This document shows, piece after piece, positions 5,675 through 5,744 of a stretch of 5,744 nucleotides of DNA. The first letter of the stretch is position 1; every line of letters begins with the position of its first letter. Source of the stretch: Lachnospiraceae bacterium UBA2860. GTDB taxonomy: Bacteria > Bacillota > Clostridia > Lachnospirales > Lachnospiraceae. The translations under genes and the position numbers were made by a program. The notes beneath the pieces are model-generated. The model worked only from the letters and a program-made list of their open reading frames with translations, was not told the origin of the DNA and searched no databases. The stretch lies in the NCBI GenBank assembly GCA_002350625.1, contig DEFE01000028.1, positions 2,898 through 8,641 of the forward strand, written 5' to 3'.

Positions 5675-5744
5675 ATCCATCACGAATGTTGTATGCAGTT
5701 TCAAGCGCCCCGCAGGACGCGAAAAAGAGCGCAGTTAGCCTCTG
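5673..5744 (-). CDS. C-terminal 23 codons of an unidentified gene running off the window
   Basis: The - strand frame entering at 5744 reads QRLTALFFASCGALETAYN and ends at TAA 5673-5675, exactly at the base of a terminator-like hairpin. The composition is protein-like, but the piece is too short to assign a family. It would lie upstream of, and in the same direction as, the surface protein gene. Confidence 0.35.
   Translation of the reverse strand, partial: QRLTALFFASCGALETAYNIRDG

Noticed and set aside
5569..5744. Riboswitch or sigma-factor promoter upstream of the surface gene
   Set aside because: No known riboswitch core could be matched, and no -35/-10 pair with acceptable spacing and match was found by eye.

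Overview
The window looks like a mobile-element-rich or accessory segment of a Firmicutes genome, probably a gut Clostridia or Erysipelotrichia relative. The reasons are a VirE/VapE-type element helicase, strong AGGAGG-type ribosome binding sites, a Gram-positive signal peptide, and a surface protein built from FIVAR-like, FN3-like and Big2-like modules. The genus cannot be told from the sequence.

Left part (1-2257, + strand, visibly AT-richer than the rest). The 3' part of a gene ending in a DUF4357-like domain (126-521) is followed by an intact gene with a good ribosome binding site. That gene (623-2257) encodes an AlbA_2/Schlafen-type plus GHKL-ATPase-like protein of the COG2865 'RecG-like transcriptional regulator' group. 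A very strong inverted repeat starts at its stop codon; it is made of four TTGCAA-containing heptamers in two pairs, each pair spaced 11 bp.

Middle part (2258-3696). A VirE-family P-loop helicase frame (2459-3487) keeps its Walker A motif, sensor motif and arginine motif but lacks the usual N-terminal part. The same frame is open for a further 37 codons upstream, then closed by a TAG immediately before the helicase portion, so the gene looks decayed or deletion-fused. A family of TGTTGAC/GTCAACA repeats begins inside the 3' end of this gene and ends on the stop codon of the next gene. An intrinsic terminator that could work on both strands lies inside this cluster, as expected between convergent genes.

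Right part (3697-5744, - strand). A 618-residue secreted protein has a signal peptide, an AT-rich N-terminal domain, a Cys/His cluster, two near-identical and one divergent FIVAR-like repeat, and a very lysine-rich FN3-like/Big2-like tail without a sortase motif. Upstream of it lie a long hairpin followed by Ts and, at the window edge, the probable last 23 codons of another - strand gene.

No complete new system can be shown. The most interesting leftovers are the two repeat/inverted-repeat structures flanking the VirE remnant and the stand-alone AlbA_2/GHKL protein, which lies next to one of them and could be its DNA-binding partner (inference only).
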